DNA of 64,000 bases from Sceloporus undulatus (taxonomy: Eukaryota > Chordata > Lepidosauria > Squamata > Phrynosomatidae), in NCBI RefSeq assembly GCF_019175285.1, contig NC_056523.1, forward strand, positions 184,433,956 through 184,497,955, read 5' to 3'. The notes beneath the pieces were generated by a model. The model was not told the DNA's origin. It did no database searches and saw only the letters and a program-made list of their open reading frames with translations. Positions 43,979 to 54,850 of the stretch are shown piece after piece. The stretch's first letter is position 1, and the number at the start of each line of letters is the position of its first letter. The position numbers and the translations under genes were made by a program.

Positions 43979-44711
43979 TTATTCAGCTAACCCAGTTTAG
44001 ATGTCAAAAAGCTGTCTGAATACTAAGATCTTTTAATGCTGGTGGAAAGACAACATAGAAAGTATTGGAATGAATGAATGAATAGAGTCATGAACAACTT
44101 ATGCAGGCCTTGCCCTGTGTCCCATTTACAGTCCCTACTGGTTTACTGTGGGAAGAGCCCAGGCAAGGGTAGAAGAGCAGCACACATTTTTGCATGCATT
44201 AAAACCAGGTTCAACTTCCAATTAAAGGGTGGCATACAGGAGTGCTTGGAGAAATGTCTGACTGAGACACTAGACAATAAACAAGCTAGAGGGATATGAG
44301 CTGGGTGGAACTGTCATGTAAAGTAGCTTTATATTCACCATAGAAGGCCCACAAATGTATGTACATGCATCCACAAAGGCCTGTTTATCAGTCTCATTGC
44401 ACTAGACCCCATCTCCCACTCCCAGAGATCCAAAGCAACCAGACTGGAAAGGGCAACATGATGGATGGATGGCTAGACAGATTTGTAAGAAAACTGGATG
44501 AAGTAAGCCAACTGAGTTGTCATGATTGAATATACCATTTCCTCAAAGGGGACATTTTCTGAAGGTGCCATTCTTTAAAAATGAGTACATTCTGATGCAG
44601 ATTTAATCTTTGAAGCCCTGGAAAGATTGATTTGGATATTTCCTTTGCTAAGCATTCCTTTGGTTGAACTTTTCTTTGGTTTTTCTAAGAAACACCAAAA
44701 GAACAAGGACT

Positions 44712-44797
44712 GATGTGTCATGTTTCCTGAAAAGGGTTCCTCAATTTTCTGATTATGTTATAAACACCATCAGGAGAAGAAAATTGAACACAAGAGA
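44712..44797 (+). promoter_or_regulatory. Conserved upstream block of gene 3 with TATA-like element
   Basis: Counterpart of the gene 2 block: GTGTCATGTTTCCTGA, GGTTCCTCAA and TATAAA (44759-44764), with ATG 34 nt beyond the TATAAA end region. No equivalent was seen before gene 1. Conservation in non-coding DNA next to two diverged genes suggests regulatory use or recent duplication. Confidence 0.45.
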
Positions 44798-44894
44798 ATG
44801 TTCATCCTAGGTGGTGTTGCCTATGAGCAACAGGTAAGCACAGACCAAGAACACCTAGAAGAAACTGGAACAACCATGGCACCAAGAACAAGAG
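44798..44894 (+). CDS. Gene 3 exon 1: cytoplasmic tail
   Basis: The ATG at 44798 opens a frame (MFILGGVAYEQQVSTDQE and on) ending phase 1 before donor GTAAAT. I chose this donor because it keeps frame with the membrane exon. A stronger-looking consensus CAG|GTAAGC lies inside the exon at 44831-44838, and its use would break the frame. Confidence 0.8.
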
Positions 44895-47800
44895 GTAAAT
44901 ATTAGCTAGAGATGTGGCTCAGTTTCAGGAAGAGGGCAAGCAGCAGGACTGCTGTTGATGCAGTACAAAGGCCCTGTGGCCCTCCAGGACTGAGCTCTGG
45001 ACACTGAACATCAACTTAGAGCAAAAGCTGATTGTACGTGCTGTTGTGCCAGCATGAGATTACCAAGTATTCTTAATCCAATGAGCAGTACAGCACTGAC
45101 ACATTAAGATAGTTATGCATGCATGTTTCATATGGAATATTTTTCTTTCTTTCCTTTTTTAAGCAGACTGAGGAGTTTATCACACATGAGGAATTTCTCT
45201 TAATTTTGAATGAAAAGAAAGTGGGGCCAGAATGCATTCATGTGAATTCGCTAGTTCAGCGAATTTAGGTGAATGCTAATTACATTCGAACTGGCTTCGC
45301 ATTGCCTGAAAATAGCATGCCATTGCCCAAATTTGCATGTGGTGGTCTGTCACGCAATAACGTGAAACCCCATGATTGCGTTCAGATTGCCATTGGATTA
45401 TACTTCCAATTTCCCTTGTCTAATAAAGTCCAGAGCTTCTGCAATCTAAAGCTTCTGAGATCTAAAGACTGTTGATAGAGATAGCATTTGTTTGACTTGC
45501 ATTTCATGTTGCCAGGTGAAATATGGGGCAGAGTTCCTGATCCTTTCACTGTTGTGTTTGTTGTGTGCCTTCAAGTTACTTCTGGTTTATGGTGATCCTA
45601 TGGCAAACCTATCATAGGATTTTCTTGGCAAGGTTTGTTCAGAGAGGGTTTGTCTTTGCCTTCTTCTGAGGCTGAGAGAATATGACTTATTCAAGGTCAT
45701 CCATGAGTTTCCATGGTCAAGTGGTGATTTGAACCCTTATCTCCCAGAAATGTAGTTTAGTGTTTAAACAGCTACACCATACTGGCTCTTAACTGTTGTG
45801 TAGAAGAAGGGACTTCAGCAGGTGCTGCATGTCACACTAGTACTATCTGCTTAAATTTCTTCTCTTACACAACATTTAACTAGACAGGAGCCTCATACAC
45901 TTAGGTCCTCTGGCAGACGTTTATTCCAGCAAGCCAAGACAAGTATGGCAACTGTTAGCCAAAGGACTTTTTCTTCAGCTGACCTAGACTGTATGATGAC
46001 CTGCCAGAAGAGATTCAACAGCTGGAATATGCTGTCTGAATTTAAAACAGCATTGAAGAGTAGTCTCTTTGAGCAGTCTTATCCAGATGAATTTTAAATT
46101 GTTAAATTGTTGGTTTGTTTTTAAAAGTGTTTTTATTGTAATTGTTTGTATTTTAATATGTTGTGAGCCGCCCTGATCGGAGGAAGGGCGGCATATAAAT
46201 AAAAAATTTATTTATTATTTATATTATTATTAATTTAGATGTTGAATTTTAAATGTGGACTGTTTTAAAATGTGTGTGTCTTATTTGTCCTTTTAAACTG
46301 TTGCATGTTTTAATCAATGTGTTTTAATTGTTCACTGTTGAATTATTGTTGATACATGGGGAGAAGTGTGTAAGAAATAAATACTATATTATTTTTATTG
46401 CCCCTTATTTCACCCAGAAAGTCTATTTTTTGCAAAAATGACAGGAAGCCAGGTTCATGCAGTACCTTACAGGATTTCTGAAATATCTCTTGCTATATTA
46501 AGAGTTCTCTTCATCCACAGAAAAGTCATCAAGGAAAGTTCTAGGAGCAGTGGATACTACCATTGAAACAGAGAGGGTAGGACTTTCCTACAAGATGGAA
46601 ACTGCAGTGTAGTGGGGTGGTAGTTTCATCATGACTGAAACAGAAGAATTAAACTATCTTTCTGATCCAAGCATCTCTTCTCACTCCAGTTAAAATAGTT
46701 TTATTTAGGTATTAGCCAGGGTAATTGCAATAATATATTTAACATGAGCTTCTACTAATTCACTTTGTATAGCGGCCACTACTACACAGTAATATTGAGT
46801 AGTCTCCATGCTGCAGCTTAAATGTATAACACAAGTGCTAAGGAGAATTTCCAGGCAAGATTTTACCTTCTCTTTCTTTTCTCTTTTGAAAGACAGTCTC
46901 ATCTCCTGGTGGAAACTGAAACCTCATTGCCTGGTTTATCTACTGCTGGCACTCTCTTACCTGCTGATCATCATATTGTTTGGGATTGTGATCTCCAATG
47001 GTAATTAAACGACTTTGAATCAAAAATGTTTCACTAACTTTCAGAAATAAGGCAGGAAGGATGCTTTTCACTCACATTCTTACATTGTTACTCCCCAAAA
47101 CCTTGGAATTGTGCAATAGCTAATGACATGAATGACCCAGAGCTAGAAGAACATACTACCAAGTACAGGTAGTGATTTGAGCATTGAACTACGACTCTGG
47201 AGAACAGGGTTCAAATCCCTTCTCAGTTATGGAAACCTGCTGGGCGACCTTGGGCAAGTCACACTCTCTTGGCCTCAATGGAAGGCAAATGCAAACCACC
47301 TCTGAACACATTTTACCAGGAAAACCCCAAGATAGGGTTACCTAAGGGTCACCAGATGCTGGGAATTACTTGAAGGCCCCCAACAAACAAAAATGATGTG
47401 TTTGTATCTCTTTTTACAATTTAGAATTGAAGCTTCCTTCAGAAGTGAAAAAACTGCATACACAGCTTCAGATAAATAATGAGTGTAAGTATCTCACTGA
47501 AATTATGACTTCTAGACTTCATTGGTTGGGGAGAAGAGCAATGCTTAGTAGAAGCCACTGACTCCAGTGGAGTGAATCAATCCTGGAATTTATTCCAAAA
47601 TTTAAAGGAGCTAACCAAAGTGCTTAGCCTATTTGGGGAATATGGTTCTGCACCCTGGATAGCTCAGTTTAACCTTCAAATTTTCAATCCCATAGAGTTA
47701 GAGCAAATTTACTTTGCTACTGCCATTGAAGCCACCATCTGCCACCAGCAATACAGACAAGAATCTCTTTCAAGAGCTCCCTTCCCTGTGTTTGGAAGGC

Positions 47801-50800
47801 AAATCTTCTCTATCCAAGGCAGTAACTTCTAAGGCATCTGATTTTATCAGCAGCCTTTAACAGAAGGTTGGGGGAAAGGCAGGAAGTAAATAAATGTATT
47901 TTAAATTAGTCACCAACCTTCTCAGTATAAAACAGCTACAGCTACTTAACATATTATGCAGTGTGAGAAATAAGGTAATGGAGGAGTACTTTATGTGCAT
48001 ATAGAGGCCACAGAACCCAAGGTTTTCTTGATACAGAATTTGCTTGTCATTCTGACTCTTTAAAAAAAAAGCATTGAGTAGACAGAACTCTATCCCTGCC
48101 CACAGACAAAAAAGGGAGTCATTCTGTCTGGAGAGATCATAGCAATAGTACTAACATCTCTTTATATTGCTAAGCACTCTCCAAGTAGTTTGCAATGTGT
48201 TAGCCAATTGCCCCAAACAATCTGAGTACTCATTTTACCAACCTACAAAAGGATGAAAGGCTGAGTCAGCCTGGAGCTCTGCAGGATTGAACTCACAACC
48301 TTTTGGCGGTAGTACTGGCATTTAACCACTGCATCACCAGGGCTCCATCACTGTGTTGTCTGAATCAAATGGCAGCATCAAATCTTCATGATCAGGAACC
48401 TTGGCTTATCATTAACTCAACTATGACTTCCCTTATATCTGTATGTGTGACATTCTTCCCCTTTCCGTAAACAATATTAGACTGATGCTGGTGGTAGTGC
48501 TGCGATATTTAGGCCCTCCCTCTGGCATGTAGACCAGCTCTGGAGGGTTATGCAGCTCTGTCAAGCGGATTTAGGGGTTGCTCAGAGGCAGCAGTGAATC
48601 CCACATTTACAAACCCAACATTGGGTATAGCCTCTGAGGGATCATTCAGATGTTGTTGTTTTTTCAGTGCAACTATGCAAATAATCTCATTCACTCATTC
48701 TGGATTTGCTGTTCACACTACAGACCTACACCTATGCACATCTCTTTTGTTGCTCATACATACCAGCACTCAAATAAAGAATAAATAAAGATGGAGTCAA
48801 TGTGATTGTATTTGAAACAAATTCAAGGCACATAGAGTTTTATCCCGGTTTATCCTTGGTCTATTCATATTGAATGTGAATTTCTTTAGAAAAACTTGGG
48901 TTAAGTGGGTTTTTTGTTAGCCCCCCCACCCCACCACCCCCGGTTAATCAGATCCATTCAAAATACACATGGACAACAGAGAGATTCAATCATTCAAGGA
49001 CATTTCATAGAATAATAGAGTTGAAAGAGACGACAAGGTCCATCCAGTCAACCACCTGCCATACAGAAATGCACCATCAAAGCACTCCTGACAGATGGCC
49101 ATCCACTCTCTGTTTAAAAACTTCCAAAGAAGAAACTCCACTCCACCACTCTCTGAAGCAGTGTATTCCACTGATGAACAGCTCTTACCCTCAGGAAGTT
49201 CTTCCTAATGTTTAGGTGGAATCTCTTTTTATATGGCCCCTTTCCCTCTAAACAATTATAATAATTACATCACTATGATGCCACTTTAAGTGCCATAGCT
49301 CCATCCTGGGTAATCCTGGGATTGGCAGTTGAAGGAGGGGGGTCTTAGAGATTTCATCTCAGGTGCCTCTGACCAATTAGAAATCCCAGGATTCCTTAGG
49401 ATGCAGCCATGGCAGTTAAAGAAGTATCTATCAAAGTGCTAAAACTAGGCAGTGTGAATGGGGCCTACATCATGACAAAGTTGGCATGCTATATTCTACT
49501 GTAGACCAGCTACTCCTTTTCAGACATATCAAAGTGCACACATTGATACCAAGAACCTCAGCCAATCAGGGCTCTCAAGAGCCAAAAAAAAATAGAGTTG
49601 ACTTAGGGCAAGGCCCTGCTTTTGCTTTAATATACAAAACAGTCATCAAAGCTTTAAATTCTAAAATTTTCCTTATTTGCTAGTGTTCCCATGTGGCTCT
49701 AGAAGCAGGGAATGGGAATACTTCCATGGTGGATGTTACTTCTTCTCTGTCCAAGATGCTACATGGCACACAGCTAAGGATCACTGTGAAGAAAAGAATT
49801 CAACCCTGGTGGTCATTCATGATTTGCCCAAGCAGGTAAGGATGTTGGTGGAGAGGCAAGTGTGAATTCTTAAGAGAGAGCAAAATAAAACATCATGGAA
49901 CTGTTGTCACAAAACCCTAACACTGCACTCACCCACACAACCTTGGGCTTGTCTACATACTTAAAAACCCTAAAATCACCCCAGGCTTTCTGCATGGGAA
50001 CATTATACAAGCCCCAAACCCTAAATAGGATTTAGGTTGTTTTCACAATGCCTGGATCCAATCCAGGGTTTCCACTCCTTGCCATGTATTAAAAGACTTA
50101 CCTTTTGCTCCCAGTTTCCCAGAAAACCCAGAGCAAAATGCAGAGGTGACAGCCAACTCCCTTCCCATGCAGTCCCTGCAAGCATCCCTGCTGAGTTGCT
50201 CTGTGTGCATGAGTTACTCTAAGGTCAGAACGAGGCTGGGTGCCTTGTTCTGACCTCTGAGCAACTCATGCTTACAGCAGTAAGTGGTGGCCAACTCACA
50301 GGCCCTGCATGGGAAAGCAGCCACTCATCATTCATTGAAGACCTGCAGCAGGTAAGGAGGGATTTGGGGGGAAATCAGCCAGAATACTCTGGGCTACCCC
50401 CCAAAGTATTCTGACACATGTAGATGAGCCTTTGTCACGAGACTCTTGGAAGCAGAAAAATGGCAAGATGGAGTGCTTAAAAACATTTATGCCTGCTGCT
50501 TCTCTATGGTAAATTGCTTTCCAAGCTACCATCCATCAGGTTTTTAGATGCATGTTTGTAATAACAAGAGAAAACCTGTTTGAGTCATCTTCAGATTGAG
50601 AAGAAGCAGTGATTTAAAACAGAGAGGCAGCAGGTAAGGAAAAGATAAAACATTCCTTTTCAAAATTGTTTGAGACAATGTTTTGGAGGGAGAGGAGTTG
50701 GGGGGTAATCAAATGGAAACAACGAATAACATTTATGTGCAGATGGTATGCTTCTTCCCACCTATTCCTTTTTCTGATCCTACTTTCTGCCTTACAGAAT

Positions 50801-51730
50801 TTCCTCCAGTCTCGAACCAGGGGCCATCGCCACTGGATTGGACTCACTGATGAGAATAATGAAGGACAATGGAGATGGATTGATGGCACCAGTTACAGAA
50901 CCAGCTTCAAGTAAGACACAGCAGTGAGAAAGGCTGCAAAACACCAAGCCAAACGCAGGATGCTTGGTGTGCCTTGTAGCCTTCCAGGTGTTTGACAAAC
51001 CTACCAGGACCACAATCTGGTCAGTACTTGGAAGGAAGACTGTTTAGGCCCGTTACAGACAGGCATAAAGTATGGACTGGGTCTGTATTAGGGTTAGATG
51101 TCCCTAACCCTAATACGGACCGAGTCCGTACAAAATGGCGGAGCCCGTTCCACACGGGGGCCGTCATCTTTACATAGCGGACGCACTGCGTCCGCACGTC
51201 GTGTGGCACATATGACGCTGCGAGTGCGCCATTAGCACCTCGCGGTGTCATATCCGTGCCGCAAAGAGAAGCGCCATTTTGGCACTTCTTATTTGCAGCG
51301 CGGAGGAGTCACGCAGTTTGGCTGCTGCGGGTCCTCTGCGTTGCAACCAGCAGCGGCGCGAGACCGCCCGTCTTGGGCAGTCTGTAACGCGCCTTAGATA
51401 CCTTATTTAGGCTGTCTTGAATTCCCTGATGGAGGAAAGGAGGGATGTATATGTAATAAGTAAGGGAATGAGTGTGTGCCAAAATTGGAGGCATCTAGAT
51501 GGAATAGCTTATCTGTGTTTTAGGGCTAGTGAAGAGTAATTACTCCTCTTTTCCAAATTTCTGCCAGAATAATCTGACTGTTCTCCTCATTTAGGAACTG
51601 GAAAACAGGTGAGCCCAATAATTATGACAGGGGAGAAGACTGCGCCCTAATGGATGGACCTGGGATTTGGAATGATATGTCCTGTAACTCTAAAGCCTTC
51701 TATGTGTGTGAGAAACCTTTGCCTTCATGA
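44798..51730 (+). CDS. Hepatic lectin-like C-type lectin receptor, paralogue 3 (six coding exons)
   Basis: Coding exons 44798-44894, 46893-47000, 47425-47484, 49684-49835, 50798-50910 and 51595-51730 form one 221-residue frame with phases 1,1,1,0,2. Tail 1-33 has one tyrosine (VAYEQQ, Tyr9), the span is about 46-66, the stalk 69-88, the CTLD from about 92 to 217. E183-P184-N185, E191 and W202-N203-D204 keep the full calcium/sugar set for mannose/GlcNAc-type ligands. The C terminus CEKPLPS closely resembles chicken hepatic lectin (CEKPLPK, recalled). It lacks the extra cysteine of the CTYPC motif shared by genes 1 and 2. N127-S-T is a sequon. Candidate poly(A) signals are AATAAA at 52047 and 52504, both inside repeats. 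An endocytic lectin role is inferred. Confidence 0.9.
45552..45788 (-). mobile_element. tRNA-derived SINE (gene 3 intron 1)
   Basis: GTTGTGTGCCTTCAAGTTAC, GGATTTTCTTGGCAAGG and GATTTGAACCC (B-box complement) in family order. Confidence 0.75.
45880..46400 (+). mobile_element. L2-type LINE 3' ends
   Basis: GACCTGCCAGAAGAGATTCA through GAGCAGTCTTATCCAGATGA is a degraded ORF2 end; the UTR ends GTGAGCCGCCCTGATCGGAG and GGCGGCATATAAATAAA (46165-46202). A second, related tail follows to about 46390 (AGAAATAAATACTATATT). Confidence 0.7.
46893..47000 (+). CDS. Gene 3 exon 2: transmembrane segment
   Basis: A 108-nt exon, acceptor TTTTGAAAG and donor GTAATT. It encodes SLISWWKLKPHC, then LVYLLLALSYLLIIILFG. 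The start was set by the 108-nt size of the paralogues; an alternative AG four bases on would shift the frame. Confidence 0.9.
47165..47345 (+). mobile_element. tRNA-derived SINE, forward copy (gene 3 intron 2)
   Basis: Shows the head in reading order: GTAGTGATTTGAGCATTGAA, then GGGTTCAAATCCC (B box), then GGGCGACCTTGGGCAAGTCA. Confidence 0.75.
47425..47484 (+). CDS. Gene 3 exon 3: stalk
   Basis: A 60-nt exon, phase 1 to phase 1, acceptor ACAATTTAG and donor GTAAGT. It encodes LKLPSEVKKLHTQLQINNE, with leucine/valine spacing that could form a short coiled coil. Confidence 0.87.
48136..48348 (-). mobile_element. tRNA-related SINE, second type
   Basis: AAGTAGTTTGCAATGTGTTA, TCATTTTACCAACCTACAAA, GCTGAGTCAGCCTGGAGC and TTAACCACTGCATCACCAG on the plus strand. 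Confidence 0.5.
49006..49230 (-). mobile_element. CR1 LINE 3' end
   Basis: ATAGAATAATAGAGTTGAAA, CATCAAAGCACTCCTGACAG, CACTCTCTGAAGCAGTGTAT and GGAAGTTCTTCCTAATGTTT: the reverse of a CR1 ORF2 end and UTR. Confidence 0.8.
49262..49462. repeat. TTTAACTGCCATGG-family MITE (gene 3 intron 3)
   Basis: GATGCCACTTTAAGTGCCAT on one arm and CAGCCATGGCAGTTAAAGAA on the other. Confidence 0.6.
49684..49835 (+). CDS. Gene 3 exon 4: first CTLD exon
   Basis: A 152-nt exon, acceptor TTTGCTAG and donor GTAAGG. It encodes LFPCGSRSREWEYFHGGCYFFS, split here as LFPCGSRSREWEYF and HGGCYFFS, then ATWHTAKDHCEEKNST and LVVIHDLPKQ. WEYF matches chicken hepatic lectin (recalled) better than the WEYC of gene 1. Confidence 0.92.
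49945..50429. mobile_element. MITE GGGCTTGTCTACAT with 3-bp duplication CTT
   Basis: GGGCTTGTCTACAT at the left mirrors ACATGTAGATGAGC at the right; CTT flanks both ends. Gene 3 intron 4. Interior ACCTCTGAGCAACTCA and GGATCCAATCCAGGGTTT match the inverse copy at 34499-34940. Confidence 0.7.
50798..50910 (+). CDS. Gene 3 exon 5: second CTLD exon
   Basis: A 113-nt exon, phase 0 to phase 2, acceptor CCTTACAG and donor GTAAGA. It encodes NFLQSRTRGHRHWIGLTD, EGQWRWIDG and TSYRTSFK. WIGL and W-x-W-x-DG are intact. Confidence 0.92.
51047..51393. mobile_element. Harbinger-like MITE with 3-bp duplication TTA (gene 3 intron 5)
   Basis: GGCCCGTTACAGACAGGC at the left and GTCTGTAACGCGCC at the right, TTA on both sides (51044-51046, 51394-51396). 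High in CpG (CGCACTGCGTCCGCACGTCG), which suggests little methylation decay and a young age. Confidence 0.8.
51595..51730 (+). CDS. Gene 3 exon 6: calcium/sugar site and stop
   Basis: Acceptor CTCATTTAG. It encodes NWKTGEPNNYDRGEDC, GIWNDMSCNSKAF and YVCEKPLPS, stop TGA 51728-51730. EPN, Glu and WND are all present. Confidence 0.92.
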
Positions 51731-52046
51731 AGAACCATAGTGGAGGTGTGGGACCTGCTTTGGCATGCCTTTCTGGCTACAGAGAACAGTAGCAAAAAGA
51801 CAGGTCCTGCTCCCACAACCAACTTGTTTGTTCAGATTACCTGAGAAGAATGCTGCACAGCTTAAACTGATTTTTTTCTCTAAGTACTGTTATAGAAGGT
51901 TTACCCTGATGAAACCCACTCAGCTCAGTGGACCTACCGATCATCAGTCTTTAACTGCTTATATGCCTTGATGGATTTCTCTGCAAATTCCCTTGGGAGA
52001 TTTATCATATACTCAAGCTTAGGGGACCAGATCAAAGTATGATCAA

Positions 52047-52052
52047 AATAAA
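52047..52052 (+). terminator. Possible poly(A) signal of gene 3
   Basis: AATAAA about 317 nt after the gene 3 stop, within an interspersed repeat also found near 42660. A second AATAAA lies at 52504-52509. Confidence 0.3.
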
Positions 52053-52109
52053 AAGCATTCAGGAATGGTATACTATTGCCTTCTTTTGTGACTTACTAGT
52101 TCCTTTAGC

Positions 52110-52535
52110 TATTGGGACTGATTGGCATGCTTTGCCTCTACACCACCTAAAGCTTTCCTGATGCGAAACATGAAGAATTCTTGAGAAATTCAGTGTTTTC
52201 TACCTACATAGGAGCCTGTGGTTTCAAATAGGAAGAAGACATGCTGAATTCCAAGGAAACATCTTCTTTGAATTGCAAATAGACATTAAATTTCCTTGAC
52301 TTTGAAAATCTACCAGTGACCGCATGGCCAAAGGGAGAGGTGCCAGCCTGCAGATAGCCCTCCCTACCATTTGAACTAAGGCCAGAAACAGAAAATGCAG
52401 GGCTATGACTAACATCTTCAAATTCTTTCTCCTGTTTGCCTGATGAAGAAGCCAGAGTGACTTCAAAAGCTTGCAGCATGTAATTGTGCATTTTGGTTGG
52501 TCCAATAAAGGTATCATTGTTTGGATGTTATTGGA
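52110..52535 (+). repeat. Insert with LINE-like 3' end, unclassified
   Basis: GCCTGATGAAGAAGCCAGAG, TGCAGCATGTAATTGTGCAT and CCAATAAAGGTATCATTG resemble widespread reptile repeat tails whose class I cannot name with confidence. Confidence 0.35.
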
Positions 52536-52733
52536 TTTGCTCCTTTAGAGCTAGCTCTGAGAGATCATCCTCCATGTGTTTGGCACCTTTAGTCTGACTT
52601 CTCAGCAAAAGCCTGACTGGCATGGCAGAATCTACCAGCAGCACTGCTGCCATCCTGTCAGCATAGATTCATACTTCATACTCCAAAATCTGCTTTAACT
52701 GCCATGGCTCAATGTTGTGGCTCAATGCTGCAG

Positions 52734-52966
52734 TTGGCCCCCCATATCTATAGATTCTCCATCCATGATTCAACCATCCATGCTTGACAATTTAATTTCT
52801 GAAAAAATTCCCAAAAGCAAATCTTGATTTTGCCACTTTATATAAGGGATGCCATTTTACTATGTCATTGTATATAATCAGGCATGAGCATCCATGGATT
52901 CTTGTATTGGTGCAGTAAGTGTGTTCTGGAACCAAATCTCAACAGATACCAAGGGCCCATTGAATA
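52734..52966. mobile_element. Tigger-like MITE
   Basis: CAGTTGGCCCCCCATATCTA at the left, GATACCAAGGGCCCATTG at the right; interior TTTATATAAGGGATGCCA. Confidence 0.7.
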
Positions 52967-53104
52967 TAGAATTGCTGCTTAAGTAATTTTTTCTAAACTA
53001 AATAATCTCTTAGCTAGATAAGCCTAAACCTTGATTCATTTATGCAATCATCTTCCTATGTCAGTAAAACTGACAAATGCACTTTTTAAGGGGTCTCTAT
53101 GGCA

Positions 53105-53240
53105 GCGATGGGCAATTTATAGCTTTCTATATGCCTGACTGCAGTGTCCATCAGCTTGGTCACCATTATCAAAGGTGAGAGAGTCATGTGAGCTGCTATC
53201 CACAAACATTGGGAGGGCTACACGTTCCCCACACTTGCTT
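53105..53240. repeat. Palindromic MITE, degraded
   Basis: CTGACTGCAGTGTCCATCAG, GGTCACCATTATCAAAGGTG and GGGAGGGCTACACGTTCCCC; same family as 110-232. Confidence 0.4.
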
Positions 53241-53289
53241 TAGGAGGCTAACTGGCAGTGCCCAATCTCCAGAAAACCTATACATAACA

Positions 53290-54850
53290 ACATTCAAATT
53301 ATTTCATTTTTTAAAAAAAATATATTGATTAGAAATAAAATATTACAATCACATATTCACAATATAAATGTACATAATGCAGCAGGTCACTACATCATCT
53401 TGGCACGAGTAGGCAAAACATCCCAGAGTAACAAAGGATCTTTTACTAAAACAATTCCCTCATAACTCTCTAAATTCTTTAATCTCTAGTTTCTTAGTTA
53501 CTCTTACTTACTCTTCCACTGCCAAATCCTTCAAATATATCTCCTCTGTACCTCACTGTCCATATTCCACTATCACTGTACTTTAGTCCTTGTCAATTTA
53601 ATCTTCCTTCCCTTTGACTTTCCTTCGACTCTTACTCAACTCCCTTTACCCTCTTTTACGTATCCATACATTATCTCACCTTCTTCAATTTACTTATACC
53701 TTCCTATTCTCTATTGTCTTTATCACACTTTAAAATCTACAAAAACAACCTAAACATTTTTAATTTTAAACCCTAAATCAGATCCAGATATTATTGGCAT
53801 GATGTGTAGCATGATCTTATGTGTTTTAGAAGCAGCAGCAGAGAGGAAAAAAACTTTGCAATAGCTTCCAATTTACTTTTTTTATTATTATCTCCTAGCA
53901 AATATGTCACAGTCCACAGAGCTTCCTGGAAGCTTGTTTAAAAGAGGTGCGCATAGTCTTAATCTCTCAGATTTGTAAAAGGTACAAGAAAAAAGAACAT
54001 GAGTTATAGACTTTACCAAACCCTCTCCACAAGGACAAACATGATCATTATGAGTAATTTCCCATATTGGCCCCTTAATACAGGAGATGGGATTACATTA
54101 AATTGAATTTTAGTGAACACCATGCAATATTTAGGCATGGTCAAATTTTCTAATAATTTCCTAATAATAATTTGCACCTCTCTCAAGGTGAAATAGCAAT
54201 CCCGTATTAATGGGAAAATAAATAGTGCATACAGCAGATGCCAAATATTATATTATATATCAAAATCTTTGAGCTGGTGTGCCAATCTCGGTTTGGAGAC
54301 ACCTAATCTCTGCAGCTTGTCTTTCATAGCTTCAGACCAATGAAAGATGCAACTATGTTTCTGCAAAAAGGTATGTGCAGCCAGTCTCTGCTCCTGCATA
54401 AAAATGTTTTGGCTAGTACCTTAAAATGTAACTGTAGGTAGTGCATTCAACTGACAGGCAACTGGCTTCAAGATGTAAAAGTGCTGATGGCGCAGAATTT
54501 GGTACACCAAACAATTTTCAAAGCAGAACTGGGGGGGGGGGACTTTCCAGTATTGGAGAAAAGCCCAGGATATCCTAATCACAGCAAGAAATAGCTGACC
54601 ACCTTTAGTCTATAGCTTTAACATTGTTAGATGCTTCCTGCATGACAGCAGTCCATTGCGACACCCAAGCACCGTAAGATTGGAAAATAATTCCCAAATG
54701 CCTGAACCATCTCACTTGATATATTTTGTGTCCAGCTATGACCCAATGAGGCAAGGATAGACACTTAGAGAAAACCATAATTTTAGTTTTATTATAGTTG
54801 ATAATTAGCCAATTTTCTTCTGGTTTCAGAAATCTTTTTACTAGTAAACA
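53290..54850 (-). mobile_element. Old L1-like LINE ORF2 remnant
   Basis: Minus strand reads KTKIMVFSKCLSLPHWVIAG, then KIYQVRWFRHLGIIFQSYG, and further left CPCGEGLVKSITHVLFSCTF followed by YKSERLRL. These are the post-catalytic region and the C-x-C-G...H-x-L-F-x-C ending of L1-type ORF2. Many stops and frame changes; old. The 3' tail is AT-rich (TATATTGATTAG complement). Confidence 0.65.

Larger units (their letters stand above)
51975..52690. repeat. Unclassified interspersed repeat, copy B, interrupted
   Basis: GCATTCAGGAATGGTATACT, GTTTGGCACCTTTAGTCTGA and CAGCAGCACTGCTGCCATCC as in copy A (42600-43375). The middle, about 52110-52535, is a different insert ending GGTTGGTCCAATAAAGGTAT. Confidence 0.5.

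Noticed and set aside
46893-46897. Alternative acceptor ACAG for gene 3 exon 2
   Set aside because: It would shorten the exon by four bases and break the frame; the upstream AG gives the same 108-nt size as the paralogues.
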